This document shows positions 1 to 8,133 of a stretch of 64,000 nt of DNA, piece by piece. The first letter of the stretch is position 1. Every line of letters starts with the position of its first letter. The translations under genes were made by a program, and so were the position numbers. Source of the stretch: Gemmatimonadaceae bacterium (GTDB lineage: Bacteria > Gemmatimonadota > Gemmatimonadetes > Gemmatimonadales > Gemmatimonadaceae). The stretch is taken from NCBI GenBank assembly GCA_025358925.1, contig JANYHT010000039.1, forward strand, positions 186,001 through 250,000, in the 5' to 3' direction. The notes under the pieces are model-generated. The model had not been told where the DNA came from. It searched no databases and saw only the letters and a list, made by a program, of their open reading frames with translations.

Positions 1-1213
1 TTTCCCCGTACTTCGTCGCAACCTCAACGCCGAGTTGCACATGCGTTCCTTCATGCTCGTGCGTCAATACTTTCCCGACATCGTGCAGGATCGCACCGCG
101 CTTCGCGAGCGCAACATCGAGTCCAAGTTCTGCCGCCATCATACCGGCGAGCCACGCAACTTCTTTCGAGTGATTGAGAATGTTTTGTCCATAACTGGTG
201 CGCCACCGCATACGTCCAATCAGCTTGATGAGCTCGGGATGCAACCCGACCACACCAACTTCGTACGCCGCTTGCTCACCCGTTTCAACGATCATCACCT
301 CGACTTCTTTGCGCGCCTTGGCCACAACCTCTTCAATGCGGCCTGGATGGATTCGCCCGTCACTCACCAATTTCTCGAGCGCAAGGCGCGCCGTTTCGCG
401 GCGCACCGGATCGAAACACGACACCACCACCGTGTCGGGCGTGTCGTCAATAATGACGTCCACGCCGGTCGCGAGTTCAAACGCGCGAATATTGCGACCT
501 TCGCGACCAATGATACGCCCCTTCATCTCGTCGTTCGGCAGCGAGACGGCCGAGACTGTCGTTTCGGCCGTAGTTTCTGCGGCAACACGCTGTACAGCGA
601 GCGCAACGATTTTCTTCGCTTCGCGCTCGGCGTTGCGCTTCGCGCTCTCGCGTATTTCTCGGAGCCGGGACGCTGCGTCGGCGAGTGCCGCATCCTCCAT
701 GCGCCGCATCAGCTCCGTCTTCGCTGATTCGGCAGACAGCCCCGCCAATTGTTCGAGCCGGCGTCGCTCTTCCTCAACGAGGCGCGTGAGTTCGGTTTCC
801 CGATCGTTGGAACGAAGTTCGCGCTTGCCAACGTCACCCAATCGACGCTGCATTTCGGTCTCGCGTCCCTCGAGTGATTCACGCGCCCGATCCAGCAATC
901 CTTCACGTTCGAGCACGCGCTTCTCCTCGCGTTCGACGTCCCCGCGACGCTGCCGCATCTCTTGCTCGATGCCTTCGCGCAATTGCAAGATTTCTTCTTT
1001 ACCCGCCACGACGGCGCCTTTGCGCAACGTCTCAACTTCACGGCGCGCCTCATCCACAAGGCGAACCGCCATCTCTTCGCCCGTCGCCTTCGCTCGGCGT
1101 TGTTCGGCGACTTCTTCCTTTCGTCCCGATCGTCGTCCAACCGCGTGCCACACGACAGACGAGATCAGTCCCAGCGCGCCAGTGATGAGCGCGGCGAGGA
1201 GAGAATCTCCCAT
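1..1213 (-). CDS. rny: Ribonuclease Y, N-terminal 404 codons (cut by window edge)
   Basis: Membrane-anchored endoribonuclease that starts mRNA decay. The ATG at 1213-1211 opens 404 codons that run off the left edge. Residues 5-24 are a hydrophobic anchor. Residues 30-215 form a charged coiled coil. A KH domain follows with [10 protein letters not shown] near 232-241. The HD domain begins with NHSKEVA (H348) and has the metal-binding ILHDVGK at 375-381. Family members are about 510-520 residues, so roughly the last 110 are outside the window. It is the last visible gene after pheT, the coiled-coil gene and zapA, an order also found in other phyla. The family is certain. Confidence 0.95.
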   Translation of the reverse strand, partial: MGDSLLAALITGALGLISSVVWHAVGRRSGRKEEVAEQRRAKATGEEMAVRLVDEARREVETLRKGAVVAGKEEILQLREGIEQEMRQRRGDVEREEKRVLEREGLLDRARESLEGRETEMQRRLGDVGKRELRSNDRETELTRLVEEERRRLEQLAGLSAESAKTELMRRMEDAALADAASRLREIRESAKRNAEREAKKIVALAVQRVAAETTAETTVSAVSLPNDEMKGRIIGREGRNIRAFELATGVDVIIDDTPDTVVVSCFDPVRRETARLALEKLVSDGRIHPGRIEEVVAKARKEVEVMIVETGEQAAYEVGVVGLHPELIKLIGRMRWRTSYGQNILNHSKEVAWLAGMMAAELGLDVALAKRGAILHDVGKVLTHEHEGTHVQLGVEVATKYGE

Positions 1214-1280
1214 GGGGATCTATGCTCCACCGCGTCGGGGCGCGGATTCGTTGTGCGTTAAAAACACACCGGCGCTATCA

Positions 1281-1415
1281 GAGCCTCGATACATCGCAAA
1301 AACCAACGCGTTGTACCGGTAGCGGCACCCGCTGCGCCTTACAGCGTGAACGTACGGAAATGCTTGTCACGCCGCAACCTGCACCCTCTGCTGACAATCA
1401 TGCTGCGCCCCATTC
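1281..1415 (-). ncRNA. ssrS: Candidate 6S RNA (ssrS) between zapA and rny
   Basis: The gap between zapA and rny carries no ORF, but on the minus strand it shows a 6S-like apical arm. TTGCGGCGTGACA is followed by a loop, then TCACGCTGTAAGGCGCAGC, which pairs GTTGCG with CGCAGC and CGTGA with TCACG. TTGT and ACAA segments further out can pair across a nearly symmetrical internal bubble. The motif order resembles the apical part of Escherichia coli 6S RNA. A run of five T follows near 1279-1283. 6S RNA genes are often found beside zapA. The ends are approximate and the call rests on eye alignment and synteny. Confidence 0.45.
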
Positions 1416-1417
1416 CT

Positions 1418-1729
1418 TTAACCGACGGCAGCGTCATCTCCCCGTTTCGCCGGTGGAAGCAACGGACGGATATCAGTGGCCAACTGCCGAATTTCACCTG
1501 CCAATGACGACGTCGCCGAGCGCTCGCGAAACAGCTCGTCCGTGATCTGCAGCGCTGCAAGAATCGCAGCTTTCTGCGTTTCCATTGATACTCCAGCTGC
1601 CAAGATGGCGCGAATGGTCCGGTCGACATGCTCGGCCACCGCTTGCGTGTGCTCGGCGGTCTCGTCGGTTCGCAGGGTGTACTCCTCACCGACAATACGC
1701 ACTCGGACCACACTCTTGCTTTCCATCAC
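1418..1729 (-). CDS. zapA: Cell division protein ZapA
   Basis: Small FtsZ-associated protein that cross-links protofilaments at the Z ring. It is 103 residues, usual for the family. The N-terminal beta-strand region VVRVRIVGEEYTLRTDE is followed by helices with HTQAVAEHVDRTIR and a C-terminal coiled-coil helix. The frame opens with GTG at 1729 overlapping the upstream stop (GTGA). The next codon, ATG at 1726, is an equally good start in a TGATG junction. It is co-transcribed with the coiled-coil gene at 1726-2226 and followed by the 6S candidate and rny. Confidence 0.9.
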   Translation of the reverse strand: MMESKSVVRVRIVGEEYTLRTDETAEHTQAVAEHVDRTIRAILAAGVSMETQKAAILAALQITDELFRERSATSSLAGEIRQLATDIRPLLPPAKRGDDAAVG

Positions 1730-2226
1730 CGTTCTGCCCCGGCGGTCATCTGTTGACGGAGGAAACGCACCCGTTCGACCATTTGCGCTGTGCGATCACG
1801 AGCCTCGGCCAGCCGCGCGCGCAATCGCGCATTCTCTGCTAAGAGCGCCGTCTCCACAGGCGACGCCTCACCTTTTGCAATGGCGGCGGCCGCCGCGGCA
1901 CTCGCCACATCAGCGGCTCGACGCTCGGCCAACATCGCTTCCGCCAAATCTCGCGCGAGCGTCATGCGTTGCACGGCGTCCTTGAGCGCCATGTCACGCG
2001 CCGCAACTTCGGTGGCGTTCGCAATTGCCACGTCGCGCGCCGCATGGGCCAACTCCACTTCCGTCCGACCGTCGCCAAGTAGCGTGTCGAACCCGTCCAT
2101 CTCGTGCTGTAATTCTTTGGCACGCGCTTCCGCCGACAACGCCCGACGGCGATAGCCAGCCAGTTGATCGCTCAGATTGCGAACGAGCGTATCAAGTTCA
2201 CGAAACGCGATGACTTCAGGGCGCAC
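1726..2226 (-). CDS. Uncharacterised coiled-coil protein between pheT and zapA
   Basis: A 166-residue protein with no recognised enzymatic motif. It is rich in Ala, Arg and Glu in heptad-like spacing over residues 5-60 and 95-160, with an Ala-rich stretch near 105-116. It has no signal peptide or membrane segment, so it is probably cytosolic and helical. The GTG start at 2226 lies inside the end of pheT (11-base overlap), and its stop overlaps the zapA start, so translation is probably coupled to both. In several phyla a MerR-type regulator sits here; this protein has no visible helix-turn-helix. A structural partner of ZapA is a guess from position only. Confidence 0.75.
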   Translation of the reverse strand: MRPEVIAFRELDTLVRNLSDQLAGYRRRALSAEARAKELQHEMDGFDTLLGDGRTEVELAHAARDVAIANATEVAARDMALKDAVQRMTLARDLAEAMLAERRAADVASAAAAAAIAKGEASPVETALLAENARLRARLAEARDRTAQMVERVRFLRQQMTAGAER

Positions 2227-4663
2227 GCGGACGGATTCCTAGTTCGGTGTCGAGCACTTCGAGGAGTTTCGCGCGACGACCATCAATTTCCTTATCTCGG
2301 AGGGTGCGGTCAGGATGTCGAAAGGTCAACCGCCAGGCAAGACTGCGATGTCCATCAGGAATTCCCGTGCCGCGAAATTCGTCAAAAAGCGCGACGCGCT
2401 CCAACAGGTCGCCGCCGACACGTTGTAAAGCATGTTCAACGGTCGCTGCCGTCGTTCCGTCTGGCACGACGAGCGCCAAATCAAACTCGGCGGCCGGTGT
2501 ATCAGGCAGGGCGCGAAAACGCCGCGATGATACCGCTTGGATTGCCTGCGCGTTATTTGCTGCGCACACGTGCGCGTGTGCCCCGTGCTCGGCGACATCG
2601 GTTGAGTCGACAACACCCAACGTGATTTCAACACCGAATGCCTCGCTCGCCCAGACCGGCTGATCAAGTATCACGCGCACAACGCGACCAACTGTACCAC
2701 GTCCTTCGATGCGTAATGTCCAGATGCACTCAGCGTCGCCATCGTGGAACGTTGCGTTTTGCCCGAGAAATGCCGCTGCAAGCAGCCGTTCGGCCATGGA
2801 TTTCACATCCCACACATCAAAGGCGGGCGGTTGCGGTTCCGTAAAATGTGATGGTCGACGCGCACCCATAATCAGTGCGGCGACACGCGTCTCTTCGCGC
2901 GGTAGTCGATCACGCGATGCGACAAATGCGTTGCCAACCTCGAAGAGGCGAACGTTCCCTTGCATGCGCGACAAGTTGTACTCCGCCCGGCGCGCGAGCG
3001 TATCAAGCAACGACGCACGTAGAAATGGTTCGTCGTCCGCCAGCGGATTTCGCACACGAGGCGTGTCGACCGTGCCGACGCTCGTGAAGGGCATCGGTCG
3101 CACTTCCGCAAGTCCGAGCGAAACGAGCGTGTCTCGTACGCGACGCCCCATCACATGAAGCGGATGATCCGGCGTGGCGCCAACGCGAAACGGACGCAGC
3201 TCGTTCGGCAGCGCGTCAAAACCAAGCAGTCGCGCAACTTCTTCAATGAGGTCAACTTCGAGCCCGAGATCGTGGCGCCACGACGGTGGCGTCACGTGCA
3301 GCACGTCACTGGCCTCCGCGACCGCGCACCCCAACACTTCCAACCGCGCAATAATCTCTTCCACCGGTACGACAACGCCGAGTAATCGTGCAAGTCGGTA
3401 CGGGCGCAATTGAATGGTTGCCTGCGCGGCCGGATGCGCACCCACGACAAGCATCGTCTCGAGATGACCACCAGCAACCTTGGCAATCATCGCTGCGCCA
3501 AACATCGCGCTCTCACTTGCCGCGCCAGCGTCGATGCCGCGCTCATATCGGTAGCTGGCATCAGTACTTAACCCAACACCGCGTCGCACACGACGTACGA
3601 AGCCTGGCGCGAAAACAGCTACTTCGAGCAGCACATCCGTAGTCGTCTCGGTCACTTGCGACTCGCGCCCGCCCATCACGCCGGCGAGTGCGACCGGGCG
3701 TTCTGCGTCGCAGATCACTGTCGTGCCCTCCGCGATCGCACGCGTGACCCCATCAAGCGTTACGATGGATTCACCGTGGCGCGTTGGACGAACCACGATC
3801 GCCTGCCCAGCTAACTTCGCGAGATCGAATGCATGCACTGGCTGCCCGAGACCGTGCAGGACGTAGTTCGTTGCATCGACGACATTGCTGATGCTACGCA
3901 CGCCGACGCTTTCGAGCCGCTGCACGAGCCACGATGGACTCGGGGCAACCTTCACGCCGCGAATCACAACCGCGATATAAAGCGGGCAGCTGACCAAATC
4001 ATCGACACGCACACTGACGCCGTTGTGCGAGGATTCGTGTTCGTCGTGCTGGGAATGCGCCGGAGCGGCAAAGTCGCCGAAATCCTGCGTCGGTGTCGGT
4101 GAAAATGCTGCGCCCGTGATGGCCCGAATTTCACGGGCAACGCCACGATGCGACAGCAGATCTGGTCGGTTCGGTAGCACGTCGAGCTCAAGACGTGCAT
4201 CACCGGCTGACAACACATCGAGCAACAGTGTACCTGGAGCCGCATCCGTTTCAAGTGTCAGAATGCCGTTGTGTTCTTCACCCAAGCCCAGTTCGCGAGC
4301 TGAACACAGCATCCCGTTGGACGTCTCGCCTCGAATTTTTCGTTTCTCAATTTTGAGTCCGCCAGGCATCACCGTGCCGCTCCGTGCAAACGGATACGCC
4401 GCACCAGCGACGACGTTTGGGGCACCACACACAACGTCGAGCAGTGTACCGCTTCCATCATCGACCTTTGTCACCCACAAATGATCGGAATTCGGATGTC
4501 GCCCTGCCTCCACGACACGCGCTACGACAAACGCGGACAGATCGGCGCCGACGTATTGGATACCGTCCAGTGTTACGCAGTGTCGGCTGAGTAGATCGCC
4601 GATCTCCTCCGCAGATAGGGCATGCGGGACAAACTGTTTAAGCCACTCGTGCGAAACGATCAT
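2216..4663 (-). CDS. pheT: Phenylalanyl-tRNA synthetase beta subunit
   Basis: Beta chain of the (alpha-beta)2 enzyme that charges tRNA-Phe; it carries editing and tRNA-binding functions. 815 residues, usual length. The N-terminal start MIVSHEWLKQFVP is typical, followed by an OB-fold tRNA-binding domain (about 40-150, with NSDHLWVTKVDDG), B3/4 editing and B5 domains, the catalytic-like fold, and a C-terminal anticodon-binding ferredoxin-like domain ending with FRHPDRTLRDKEI. An upstream frame extension to 4771 lies inside pheS. The ATG at 4663 is preferred because it gives a 4-base ATGA overlap with the pheS stop and the family N-terminus. Confidence 0.97.
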   Translation of the reverse strand: MIVSHEWLKQFVPHALSAEEIGDLLSRHCVTLDGIQYVGADLSAFVVARVVEAGRHPNSDHLWVTKVDDGSGTLLDVVCGAPNVVAGAAYPFARSGTVMPGGLKIEKRKIRGETSNGMLCSARELGLGEEHNGILTLETDAAPGTLLLDVLSAGDARLELDVLPNRPDLLSHRGVAREIRAITGAAFSPTPTQDFGDFAAPAHSQHDEHESSHNGVSVRVDDLVSCPLYIAVVIRGVKVAPSPSWLVQRLESVGVRSISNVVDATNYVLHGLGQPVHAFDLAKLAGQAIVVRPTRHGESIVTLDGVTRAIAEGTTVICDAERPVALAGVMGGRESQVTETTTDVLLEVAVFAPGFVRRVRRGVGLSTDASYRYERGIDAGAASESAMFGAAMIAKVAGGHLETMLVVGAHPAAQATIQLRPYRLARLLGVVVPVEEIIARLEVLGCAVAEASDVLHVTPPSWRHDLGLEVDLIEEVARLLGFDALPNELRPFRVGATPDHPLHVMGRRVRDTLVSLGLAEVRPMPFTSVGTVDTPRVRNPLADDEPFLRASLLDTLARRAEYNLSRMQGNVRLFEVGNAFVASRDRLPREETRVAALIMGARRPSHFTEPQPPAFDVWDVKSMAERLLAAAFLGQNATFHDGDAECIWTLRIEGRGTVGRVVRVILDQPVWASEAFGVEITLGVVDSTDVAEHGAHAHVCAANNAQAIQAVSSRRFRALPDTPAAEFDLALVVPDGTTAATVEHALQRVGGDLLERVALFDEFRGTGIPDGHRSLAWRLTFRHPDRTLRDKEIDGRRAKLLEVLDTELGIRPRAP

Positions 4664-5670
4664 CGAGCAAATTGCTCCAGAAATCGAACATCGGAATCGT
4701 ATAGCACGCGAATGTCGTGAATGTCGTATCGTGTCATCGCGATGCGAGCGGGACCCATGCCGAACGCCCAACCGGTGAATTTCTCACTATCGAGTCCAGC
4801 CGCGTCAAGCACATTGGGATGCACCATGCCACAGCCGAGAATTTCGACCCAACGAAGGCCTTTGCCGTCGCGCAGATCCACCTCCACATCCATTTGCGCA
4901 CCGGGTTCGACAAACGGAAAGTACGATGGGCCAAAACGTACGCGTCGAGTCGCACCGTAGAAACGTCGCGCGAATTCGGCGAGCGTGGCTTTCAAATCGA
5001 CGAACGAAATCCCTTCGTCAACGGCAAGGCCTTCAAGCTGCATGAACGCGGGGGCGTGCGTCGAATCAAAGAAATCGCGGCGATACACTTGGCCCGGCGC
5101 GAGCACGCGCACCGGCGGAGCGTACTGTTGTAGCGTGCGGACTTGTACAGGCGACGTATGTGTCCGAAGGAGCGTACCATCAGACAAGTACAACGTGTCG
5201 TGTAACTCCATCGCCGGATGATCGGGCGGAAAGTTGAGCGCGCCAAAATTGTAGCGTTCCGTTTCTGCTTCCGGGCCGAGCGCAATCGTAAAACCAAGCT
5301 CTCGAAAGATTTCGCAGATTTCGTCGATGACAATCGTGACAGGATGCAATGAGCCTTGCCACGTGCGTCGCGCCGGCATCGTTGCATCAAATGTGGCAGC
5401 GGTGGCGGTGGTGCGTTGGCGCGCAACGAAGGCGTCGAGACTCGCCTGCAACGTCGCTTTCAGCGCGTTGAACGCCCCTCCTGCGGCGCGCCTATCTTCT
5501 GGCGCAAGTGCACGCAACGCTCCCTGTAGTTCGGCGACCCGTGCGTCTTTCAACGCGTTGAGTCGCCCTTTCGCGTCGTCGACACGCATCGCCGGATCAA
5601 ATGCGTCCAACAGGACGCGCGCATCGCGTGCGAGCGCGTCCGTTTGCGCGAGGTACTCAGAAAGTTGCAC
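4660..5670 (-). CDS. pheS: Phenylalanyl-tRNA synthetase alpha subunit
   Basis: Catalytic chain of class II phenylalanyl-tRNA synthetase. 336 residues, normal. An N-terminal coiled coil (1-90) is followed by the catalytic core. Visible motifs include HPVTIVIDEICEIF (start of core), the motif 2 region RVLAPGQVYRRD, TSPVQVRT, and motif 3 with FGMGPARIAMTRY near 305-317. The stop overlaps the pheT start by four bases. It is separated from rplT by 86 bases containing a strong hairpin, so pheST may be partly insulated from the infC-rpmI-rplT transcript. Confidence 0.97.
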   Translation of the reverse strand: MQLSEYLAQTDALARDARVLLDAFDPAMRVDDAKGRLNALKDARVAELQGALRALAPEDRRAAGGAFNALKATLQASLDAFVARQRTTATAATFDATMPARRTWQGSLHPVTIVIDEICEIFRELGFTIALGPEAETERYNFGALNFPPDHPAMELHDTLYLSDGTLLRTHTSPVQVRTLQQYAPPVRVLAPGQVYRRDFFDSTHAPAFMQLEGLAVDEGISFVDLKATLAEFARRFYGATRRVRFGPSYFPFVEPGAQMDVEVDLRDGKGLRWVEILGCGMVHPNVLDAAGLDSEKFTGWAFGMGPARIAMTRYDIHDIRVLYDSDVRFLEQFAR

Positions 5671-5699
5671 AAGGTTGGGGAAGAAGCGGAGATAAGCGC

Positions 5700-5730
5700 G
5701 GGGCCGGCCTCACTGAGAGAAGCCGGCCCC
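5700..5730 (-). terminator. Strong hairpin between rplT and pheS
   Basis: Arms GGGGCCGGC and GCCGGCCCC pair perfectly (9 bp) around a 13-base loop that can itself close CTC with GAG. No T-run follows on the minus strand, so this is not a classical intrinsic terminator. It may be an attenuator, a pause site or an mRNA end between the ribosomal-protein genes and pheST. Confidence 0.5.
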
Positions 5731-5756
5731 GATTATGATCATAGTGCGACGAGCGA

Positions 5757-6131
5757 TCAGGCGGCGGACTTATTCGCCTCGTAGGCTTTGCGAGCCAACT
5801 CGGCGATAGCCGTAAACGCTTCCGGCTCACGTACGGCCAAATCGGCGAGGACCTTACGATCCACCTCAATGCCGGCGGCGTGCAGTCCGTTGATGAAGAC
5901 GCTGTACGACATGTCGTGCGAACGTGCCGCCGCGTTGATACGAATAATCCACAGGCGACGGAAATCGCGTTTCTTATTTTTACGATCGCGATATGCGTAA
6001 CGCCAACCGCGCTCGACCGTTTCCTTTGCTGCCTTCCAAAGCTTGCTCCGACCGCCGTAGGCGCCCTTCGCATGCTTCATGATTTGCTTTTTCCGCTTAA
6101 GGCGGACGACGTTTGATTTGACGCGAGGCAT
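5757..6131 (-). CDS. rplT: 50S ribosomal protein L20 (bL20)
   Basis: Early-assembly 23S rRNA-binding protein. 124 residues with the very basic N-terminal tail [16 protein letters not shown] and the globular motif [10 protein letters not shown] typical of bL20. It follows rpmI by 12 bases in the standard infC-rpmI-rplT order. In Escherichia coli and Bacillus, L20 represses this operon by binding its mRNA. I did not find a clear L20 mimic here, so that control is only possible. Confidence 0.98.
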   Translation of the reverse strand: MPRVKSNVVRLKRKKQIMKHAKGAYGGRSKLWKAAKETVERGWRYAYRDRKNKKRDFRRLWIIRINAAARSHDMSYSVFINGLHAAGIEVDRKVLADLAVREPEAFTAIAELARKAYEANKSAA

Positions 6132-6143
6132 GGATTGAGTTCC

Positions 6144-6341
6144 TCAGGCCAGAATGAGACGCTTGATGCGCCTGATTTCGCCGACCGTGGTCACGATCGT
6201 CGGGCGACGCAAACCGCGCTTCCGTTTGGCGTCCTTCTTGGTCAGGATATGGCTCTTGTAGGCCTTCAGGCGCCGAATCTTTCCCGTACCGGTCACGGAA
6301 AAGCGCTTCTTGGCACCACTGTGGGTCTTCATCTTCGGCAT
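6144..6341 (-). CDS. rpmI: 50S ribosomal protein L35 (bL35)
   Basis: A 65-residue basic protein with the family signature [14 protein letters not shown] at the N-terminus and a Lys/Arg-rich body. Length and position between infC and rplT are canonical. The gap to infC is 65 bases and to rplT 12 bases, so all three are one operon. Confidence 0.98.
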   Translation of the reverse strand: MPKMKTHSGAKKRFSVTGTGKIRRLKAYKSHILTKKDAKRKRGLRRPTIVTTVGEIRRIKRLILA

Positions 6342-6406
6342 GACATGCTCGCGGCTGCGGTAATCCGCCTGACGATCAGGCGGCCCTGCGTTGGATCGCG
6401 CGCTGA

Positions 6407-6925
6407 CTACTTCGGCGCGAGAATCATCGTCATCGATTTTCCTTCCATGGTGGGCGAGCTCTCGATCTTCGCCATATCGGCAAGCTCCACGGCGACGCGG
6501 TCAACCACCTGCTTCCCAAGCTCGGGATGCGCGATCTGTCGCCCACGGAACATAAGCGTCACCTTCACCTTGTTTCCTTCCTCGAGAAAACGTCGCGCGT
6601 GTCGCGTTTTCGTCTCGAAATCGTGATCGTCAATCCCAGGACGGTATTTCACTTCCTTGAGATGAATCACGTGCTGTTTTTTCTTCGCGATACGCGCCTG
6701 CTTCGCTGCTTCAAACTTGAACTTCCCGTAATCCATGATGCGGACTACTGGCGGACGAGCCGTCGCCGCGACTTCGACTAGGTCGAGCCCCTGCTCGACA
6801 GCTTGGGCCAGTGCCACATCGACTTCCATGATGCCGAGCTGACTGCCATCGGCCGCAATCACGCGGACGGGGCTGATCCGGATCTGCCGGTTCACCCGTG
6901 GCGGACGCTTCGTGGAATCCTGAAT
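6407..6925 (-). CDS. infC: Translation initiation factor IF-3, AUU start
   Basis: IF-3 binds the 30S subunit and rejects non-standard start codons. The N-domain has [14 protein letters not shown] and [11 protein letters not shown]; the C-domain has [17 protein letters not shown] and [10 protein letters not shown] place the start at ATT (6925-6923). A perfect Shine-Dalgarno AAGGGAG at 6940-6934 lies 8 bases upstream, and this gives 172 residues, the usual IF-3 length. The frame also has a TTG at 6952, but it lies in the leader upstream of the ribosome site. A rare AUU start is the known basis of IF-3 autoregulation in Escherichia coli; the same is inferred here. Confidence 0.95.
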   Translation of the reverse strand: MQDSTKRPPRVNRQIRISPVRVIAADGSQLGIMEVDVALAQAVEQGLDLVEVAATARPPVVRIMDYGKFKFEAAKQARIAKKKQHVIHLKEVKYRPGIDDHDFETKTRHARRFLEEGNKVKVTLMFRGRQIAHPELGKQVVDRVAVELADMAKIESSPTMEGKSMTMILAPK

Positions 6926-6940
6926 ACGCCGAACTCCCTT
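6926..6940 (-). promoter_or_regulatory. infC ribosome binding site fixing an AUU start
   Basis: AAGGGAG at 6940-6934 followed by an 8-base spacer to ATT at 6925. No ATG, GTG or TTG sits at the correct distance. This is the sequence basis for the AUU start call. Confidence 0.75.
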
Positions 6941-6950
6941 GGAGAGAAAC

Positions 6951-6980
6951 AAAAAACGCGGACCCCTGAGGAATCCGCGT
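6951..6980 (-). terminator. Intrinsic terminator or attenuator in the infC leader
   Basis: On the minus strand ACGCGGATTCC pairs with GGGGTCCGCGT around a TCA loop (11 bp with two G-T pairs), followed at once by six T. This is a complete Rho-independent terminator only about 26 bases before the infC start and 10 bases before its Shine-Dalgarno. It either ends an upstream transcript or, more interestingly, attenuates infC-rpmI-rplT. Confidence 0.75.
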
Positions 6981-7251
6981 CGGCACAGTCACGATCCTAC
7001 CCACGCGTGGCTCGCATAGTAGAAAAATGCCTGTTCGATGGACTCCTACAGCGCGCCTCGGGGAATGCGAACACTCCACTACGAGGGCCGAAGGGTGAGA
7101 ATGGCGTCGCTGCCATCCCGCTTTCCGATTAGTCGTGTCAACGAACCTGCCGCCAATCCGACCTGAAATCAAAAACAGCAACTCAACCCATAAGCTACGC
7201 AACCAGCACCGGTTGGGCAAGCCCACGGGGCGATCGAGGCCACCACTGTCA
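6981..7251 (-). other. Gene-free stretch upstream of infC (leader and promoter region)
   Basis: About 270 bases between the lactonase-like gene and the infC terminator with no credible ORF. A TTGACA hexamer (plus-strand 7136-7141) lacks a convincing -10 at 17 bases. A TACTAT box is present near 7015-7020 without a matching -35. A weak GGGC-GCCC inverted repeat near 7214-7229 could mark the end of the upstream gene. The region probably holds the infC promoter and a long structured leader. Confidence 0.5.
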
Positions 7252-8133
7252 CTACCCGGCGCTCGCCAAGTGATACCCCTTCCCATCCTGCGCCACGCGA
7301 CCAAAACCATGATGTGCATCATGCTCGAACACCAATAACCACTCTTCGACCAACGCATCCGCGAGCAGCGTACGCTTGCTCTCCAACGTTCGCAGCGGTT
7401 CAACGTCGTACCCCATGATCCACGGCAATGGCAGGTGATGCGTTGTCGGCACCACGTCGCCCAAGAAGCAGGCGGTCGCACCGTCCGAACGCAGTAGCAC
7501 GCTTTGGTGATAAGGGGTGTGCCCCGGGGTGGGGTGCAGTACGATGCCCGGGAGAATTTCTACGGTGCCGTCAACAAATTCAAAACGTTCGGCCGCGATC
7601 ACGGGATCCCAGTTGTGTGGGAAATAGCTCGCCGACGTCCGCTCGTTGGGTCGCGATGCGTACTCGTACTCTCCCCGCTGGACGACATAGCGCGCGTTAC
7701 GAAAAGTCGGTTGCACGAGGCCATCCGGTGTACGCGTCGTATTGCCTCCCGCGTGATCAAAATGGAGATGCGTGTTCAACACCAGCGTGACATCGGACAA
7801 CGAAAAACCGGCCGCTCGTATGCCATCTTCGAGTGCCGTCGGACCATCGGCGACCGTGTTCTCAATGCCGTAAATCTCGTGGAACTTCGCGTTCTCCTTG
7901 TTGCCAACACCGGTGTCGATCAACACCAGCTCATCTTGGTGTTCGACGAGCAAGCAGCGCATGCCCATCGGCACACGATTGCGCGCATCGGCGGCGAGTC
8001 GTCGCTCCCAGAGAGGCTTCGGCACGACGCCGAACATCGCGCCGCCATCTAACTGTTGGCCGCCAGCTTGAATCGCGTGTACGCGCCATCGTCCAACGGT
8101 GCGCATGTCATGAAGAGGACCGGGAAAGCTCAC
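7252..8133 (-). CDS. Metallo-beta-lactamase fold hydrolase, lactonase-like
   Basis: Zinc-dependent hydrolase of 293 residues. The metal site THLHFDHAGG is at 121-130 (H122, H124, D126, H127). Further ligands are probably in the PTPGHTPYH motif and the aspartate in FLGDVV. The N-terminal MFGVVPKPLWERR and general layout match the AiiA/YtnP-like group, which includes N-acylhomoserine lactonases. The substrate cannot be told from sequence. The GTG start at 8133 overlaps the exonuclease stop (GTGA); an internal ATG at 8106 is an alternative. No signal peptide is seen, so it is probably cytosolic. Confidence 0.85.
   Translation of the reverse strand: MSFPGPLHDMRTVGRWRVHAIQAGGQQLDGGAMFGVVPKPLWERRLAADARNRVPMGMRCLLVEHQDELVLIDTGVGNKENAKFHEIYGIENTVADGPTALEDGIRAAGFSLSDVTLVLNTHLHFDHAGGNTTRTPDGLVQPTFRNARYVVQRGEYEYASRPNERTSASYFPHNWDPVIAAERFEFVDGTVEILPGIVLHPTPGHTPYHQSVLLRSDGATACFLGDVVPTTHHLPLPWIMGYDVEPLRTLESKRTLLADALVEEWLLVFEHDAHHGFGRVAQDGKGYHLASAG

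Noticed and set aside
198-1322. 374-codon plus-strand ORF over rny
   Set aside because: Low-complexity Arg/Ser-rich translation antisense to the clearly coding rny frame.
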